A DNA stretch of 64,000 nt from Phallusia mammillata (lineage: Eukaryota; Chordata; Ascidiacea; Phlebobranchia; Ascidiidae). Under the pieces are notes generated by a model, which searched no databases, was not told the DNA's origin, and was given only the letters and a program-made list of their open reading frames with translations. The number at the start of each line of letters is the position of its first letter. Positions within the stretch are counted from its first letter, which is position 1. Both the position numbers and the translations under genes were made by a program. The DNA lies in contig QLIY01000397.1 in NCBI GenBank assembly GCA_003260075.1, positions 71,466-135,465 on the forward strand. Reading direction: 5' to 3'. Below, in pieces: positions 61,199 to 64,000 of the stretch.

Positions 61199-62843
61199 TA
61201 GAACCTTGCAGCGAAAACTAAAGAAACTTATGTAATCACTAATCAGTTAATTAGTGATTACCAAGTTTGGCTTTATAGAAAGTTGGAATATGTTAGCAGT
61301 AGTAAACATATTTGAGTTTTAACAAGGCATAGGTTGTTACAAAGGTACTTGAAAGAAAGTCTGTTTTAGAAGAAAGTGTTTTTCTTATTATTTGGTGTAT
61401 CCTGACTATACATTTTCATAAAAGGAAGTCTGTTGGCTTTCATCTTCTATTTTTATCCTTGTGATTCTCTTGTTTCAAAAGTATGACACATGTTGTGTAA
61501 ACTCTTTACAGATGATTTTCACATGAACAGCCCCCCCCCCGTTTTAGAAGAAAGTGTTTTTCTTATCATTTGGTGTATCCTGACTTATACATTTTCATAA
61601 AAGGAAGTCTGTTGGCTTTCATATTCTATTTTTATTCTTGTGATTCTCTTGTTTCAAAATGATGACACATGTTGTGTAAACTCTTTACAGATGATTTTCA
61701 CATGAACAATTTAACCCAAGAAAGCTAAACATTTTGTAATTATTTTCCAACAAGAATATCAACAAAAAATGTGTCAGATTTGTTTTGAATAGATGATTCA
61801 CAGTGATCATTTATGGCTTACAACATGAGAGCAAATGACTGGCAATTTCTATTTCATCTTTGAAACTAAATTTCAAATTAGAATGCTTAGGAATCAAACA
61901 TAAGGAAATGATTAAAATCACAAAGTTGACATGTCCAACACAATGGCCTTTGTCAAAACAGTCCCCCCCCCCGGGCCGCAGTTTGGACATCCCTGGTTTA
62001 GAACCTTGCATAGAAAACTAAAGAAACTTCTGTAATCACTAATCAGTTAATTAGTGATTACCAAGATTGTCTTTATAGAAAGTTGGAATATGTTAGCAGT
62101 AGTAAACATATTTGGGTTTACCCCCCCCCCTCACAGTGATCATTTATGGCTTACAACATGAGAGCAAATGACTGGCAACTTCTATTTCATCTTTGAAACT
62201 AAATTTCAAATTTGAATGCTTTGGAATCAAACATAAGAAATGAATAAAATCACAAAGTTGACATGTCTAACACAATGGCCTTTGTCAAAACAGACCCCCC
62301 CCCCAAATGCAGGTAGGTGAGTGAGTCATTTTTCTTGGTAAAAGAAGATGTGGCCACACATTTGTACTTAACAATCACCAAGCTGGAAGTAGCTGGGCTT
62401 TGTTAAAATGTTATGGACTGCAAAAAAAGTTAGATGGCATAATTGCTGGATCATAAATCCCCCCCCCCCGGTAAGGTATTTGCTTTTTAAATACAGCAAT
62501 GGTTTCTAGCATAAATTGTTATTTGAGAAAGATATTCTACCTTTTTTGCATATTTGAATGTCTTAAACTTGATCAGTTATTCTTACACCTCCAGTCATTA
62601 GGTGGTATTATTTTTTCCCCTTTTGTGCAATATTGTTTGTTTCCTGGGCTTCTGCCTCATTTTAGAGGTGATTGTGCATCAAAACTGTGAAAATGCAGGT
62701 AGGTGAGTGAGTCATTTTTCTTGGTAAAAGAAGATGTGACAACACATTTGTACTTAACAATCACCAAGCTGTAAGTAGCTGGGCTTTGTTGAAATGGTAT
62801 GGACTGCAAAAAAGTTAGATAGCATAATTGCTGGATCATAAAT
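61199..62843. repeat. Scrambled block of duplicated segments joined by 10-C runs
   Basis: Copies: P 61199-61318 and 62000-62119; Q 61363-61529 and 61541-61709; R 61798-61962 and 62131-62294; S 62305-62458 and 62691-62843. C runs: 61531-61540, 61963-61972, 62121-62130, 62295-62304, 62459-62469. Unlike other junctions, the pairs P, R and S are not adjacent. After the run at 61963 comes GCCGCAGTTTGGACATCCCTG, a typical hAT right end. Confidence 0.8.
61232..61261. repeat. Perfect 12-bp palindrome arms
   Basis: GTAATCACTAAT and ATTAGTGATTAC are separated by CAGTTA. The same structure occurs at 62032-62061 in the second P copy. Confidence 0.8.
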
Positions 62844-64000
62844 GCAGTGCCTCTATACCTTTTTTCTGAAGCTGTGTGTAGCAGGAGCTCATGAGTAAGT
62901 TGCCTTTGTAGTATTCAATATTTTTGTGTTAAAGGCTTGTAGTTGTGTGTAAATATTATTTTTTTTAATTTCTCCCAATATTATATGGCCATGAATTTGG
63001 TAAAATACATACAAAAAATTCTATGACATTTAACATTTTTCGTGTCAATCAGCAGATTACCAAGAAAATCTTTCTGGTACTTAAACCTCCCAATGCAGAT
63101 TTGTGTTTCATTTGTCCGTTTCCTTCCTGGCTTTGCTAGGTAGTGGCCCTTGTTTTGATTTTTATTTGGCTAAGGCAACAGACCCAATTCAGTATAATCA
63201 CTCTCAGTTCATGGAATCACATGTTTGTTGATTTTTCTGTCGGTTTCAAGCGACTTGGTGTTTACACGAAGGCTTTTTTGATTTATCCGGCTTGTTTATT
63301 GGACGCGTTTTTAAATGAGTCTTTCAGTTTGTTGTTATTTCCTGCTGTCATTAAGGTTTGATTTATATGTCATTGCTACGTTCTTTAAAGTTGATAATAT
63401 CCTGATCGCATTTAGTTGTAATGACTGAACTGCTCGGTAAATATTGCGGGTTTACGCACATGTATGGGTTATGAGCACAAAGGGGCGGCAAAGTGTCCTA
63501 ATTAAAAATCCCCCTTAGAGGGGATTCCAGAAAAAAAAAATCTTTGTGATTGTTTGTTTCTTTTTTATCCTCGGTTGGCAAGCGTGGGAACGCTTAAATG
63601 CGAAATGCTCGTAATGGGTCCTTTGTTGAGCTGCCTTCTTCATCACAATTTTTTTTATATGTTAACGACTTGGTGACCTGGTTAAAGCTATGCTGCGTAA
63701 GTTCCTCCTTCGAGGTAATGTATGTTGACGTAAGTTGTAGTCTGGTTATGCAAATCGATCCGAGAAATTTAACCAAAGTTTGCTAAATCAATTGAAAATC
63801 TGGAAACTACTTTGCACTGCAGGAGACAACACCAAGCCACACTCAATTTGCAAAAAGCTTGTTAGTTAAAAAGAAAACAACGAAATGATTGGTTATATTT
63901 ATGTGTCAGTCTTCAAAGATCATGGCGTAACGGTTAGTAAAAAAAAGTTTTTTTTTTGTGTGTTTTTTATATGGGTAATTATATGATTGTGCACTAACCA
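62844..64000. other. No gene recognised
   Basis: Both strands have only short open frames without motifs. No 10-C junction or clear transposon end is seen after 62843. Confidence 0.5.

Overview
This is eukaryotic, AT-rich animal DNA. Two protein-coding genes with introns can be rebuilt exon by exon. UBFD1 (ubiquitin-family domain-containing protein 1) lies on the minus strand at 1132-3960, in 5 exons giving 268 codons. A complete ErbB/EGFR-family receptor tyrosine kinase lies on the plus strand, at about 7144-57596, in 33 exons giving 1540 codons. The two genes are head to head. A single ErbB with all extracellular, kinase and tail parts, high heterozygosity between near-identical copies, and many small hAT-type elements suggest an invertebrate. 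An ascidian-like tunicate is my guess, but the sequence alone does not prove it.

Layout: 1-1040 is the region downstream of UBFD1, with its likely poly(A) signal at 1041-1046. 1132-3960 is UBFD1. 3961-7143 is the intergenic region between the two starts. 7144-14154 holds two rival signal-peptide exons of ErbB. 14155-45092 encodes the ectodomain (L1, Cys-rich, L2, Cys-rich) and the transmembrane segment. 45312-51961 encodes the juxtamembrane latch and kinase. 52113-57596 encodes a tail of about 470 residues rich in tyrosine docking motifs. 57597-59713 is probable 3'UTR ending at AATAAA. 59714-64000 has no recognised gene and is dense in repeats.

The most unusual feature is structural. There are 29 poly-C runs, all reading C on the plus strand. 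None is shorter than 10; most are exactly 10 or 11, and one is exactly 90. Most separate two nearly identical copies of the flanking sequence. Three N positions or gaps also sit beside duplicated flanks. I read these as fixed 10-C joins between overlapping, probably allelic, contig ends: an assembly signature, not a natural repeat. They matter for annotation because they duplicate all of ErbB exon 29 and the 3' part of exon 7.

At least eight non-autonomous hAT-superfamily insertions with terminal inverted repeats and 8-bp target-site duplications lie in introns or just downstream of ErbB. Smaller foldbacks, a tRNA T-arm fragment and a dispersed 23-nt module complete the picture. I found no CRISPR array, operon, rRNA gene or complete tRNA gene.
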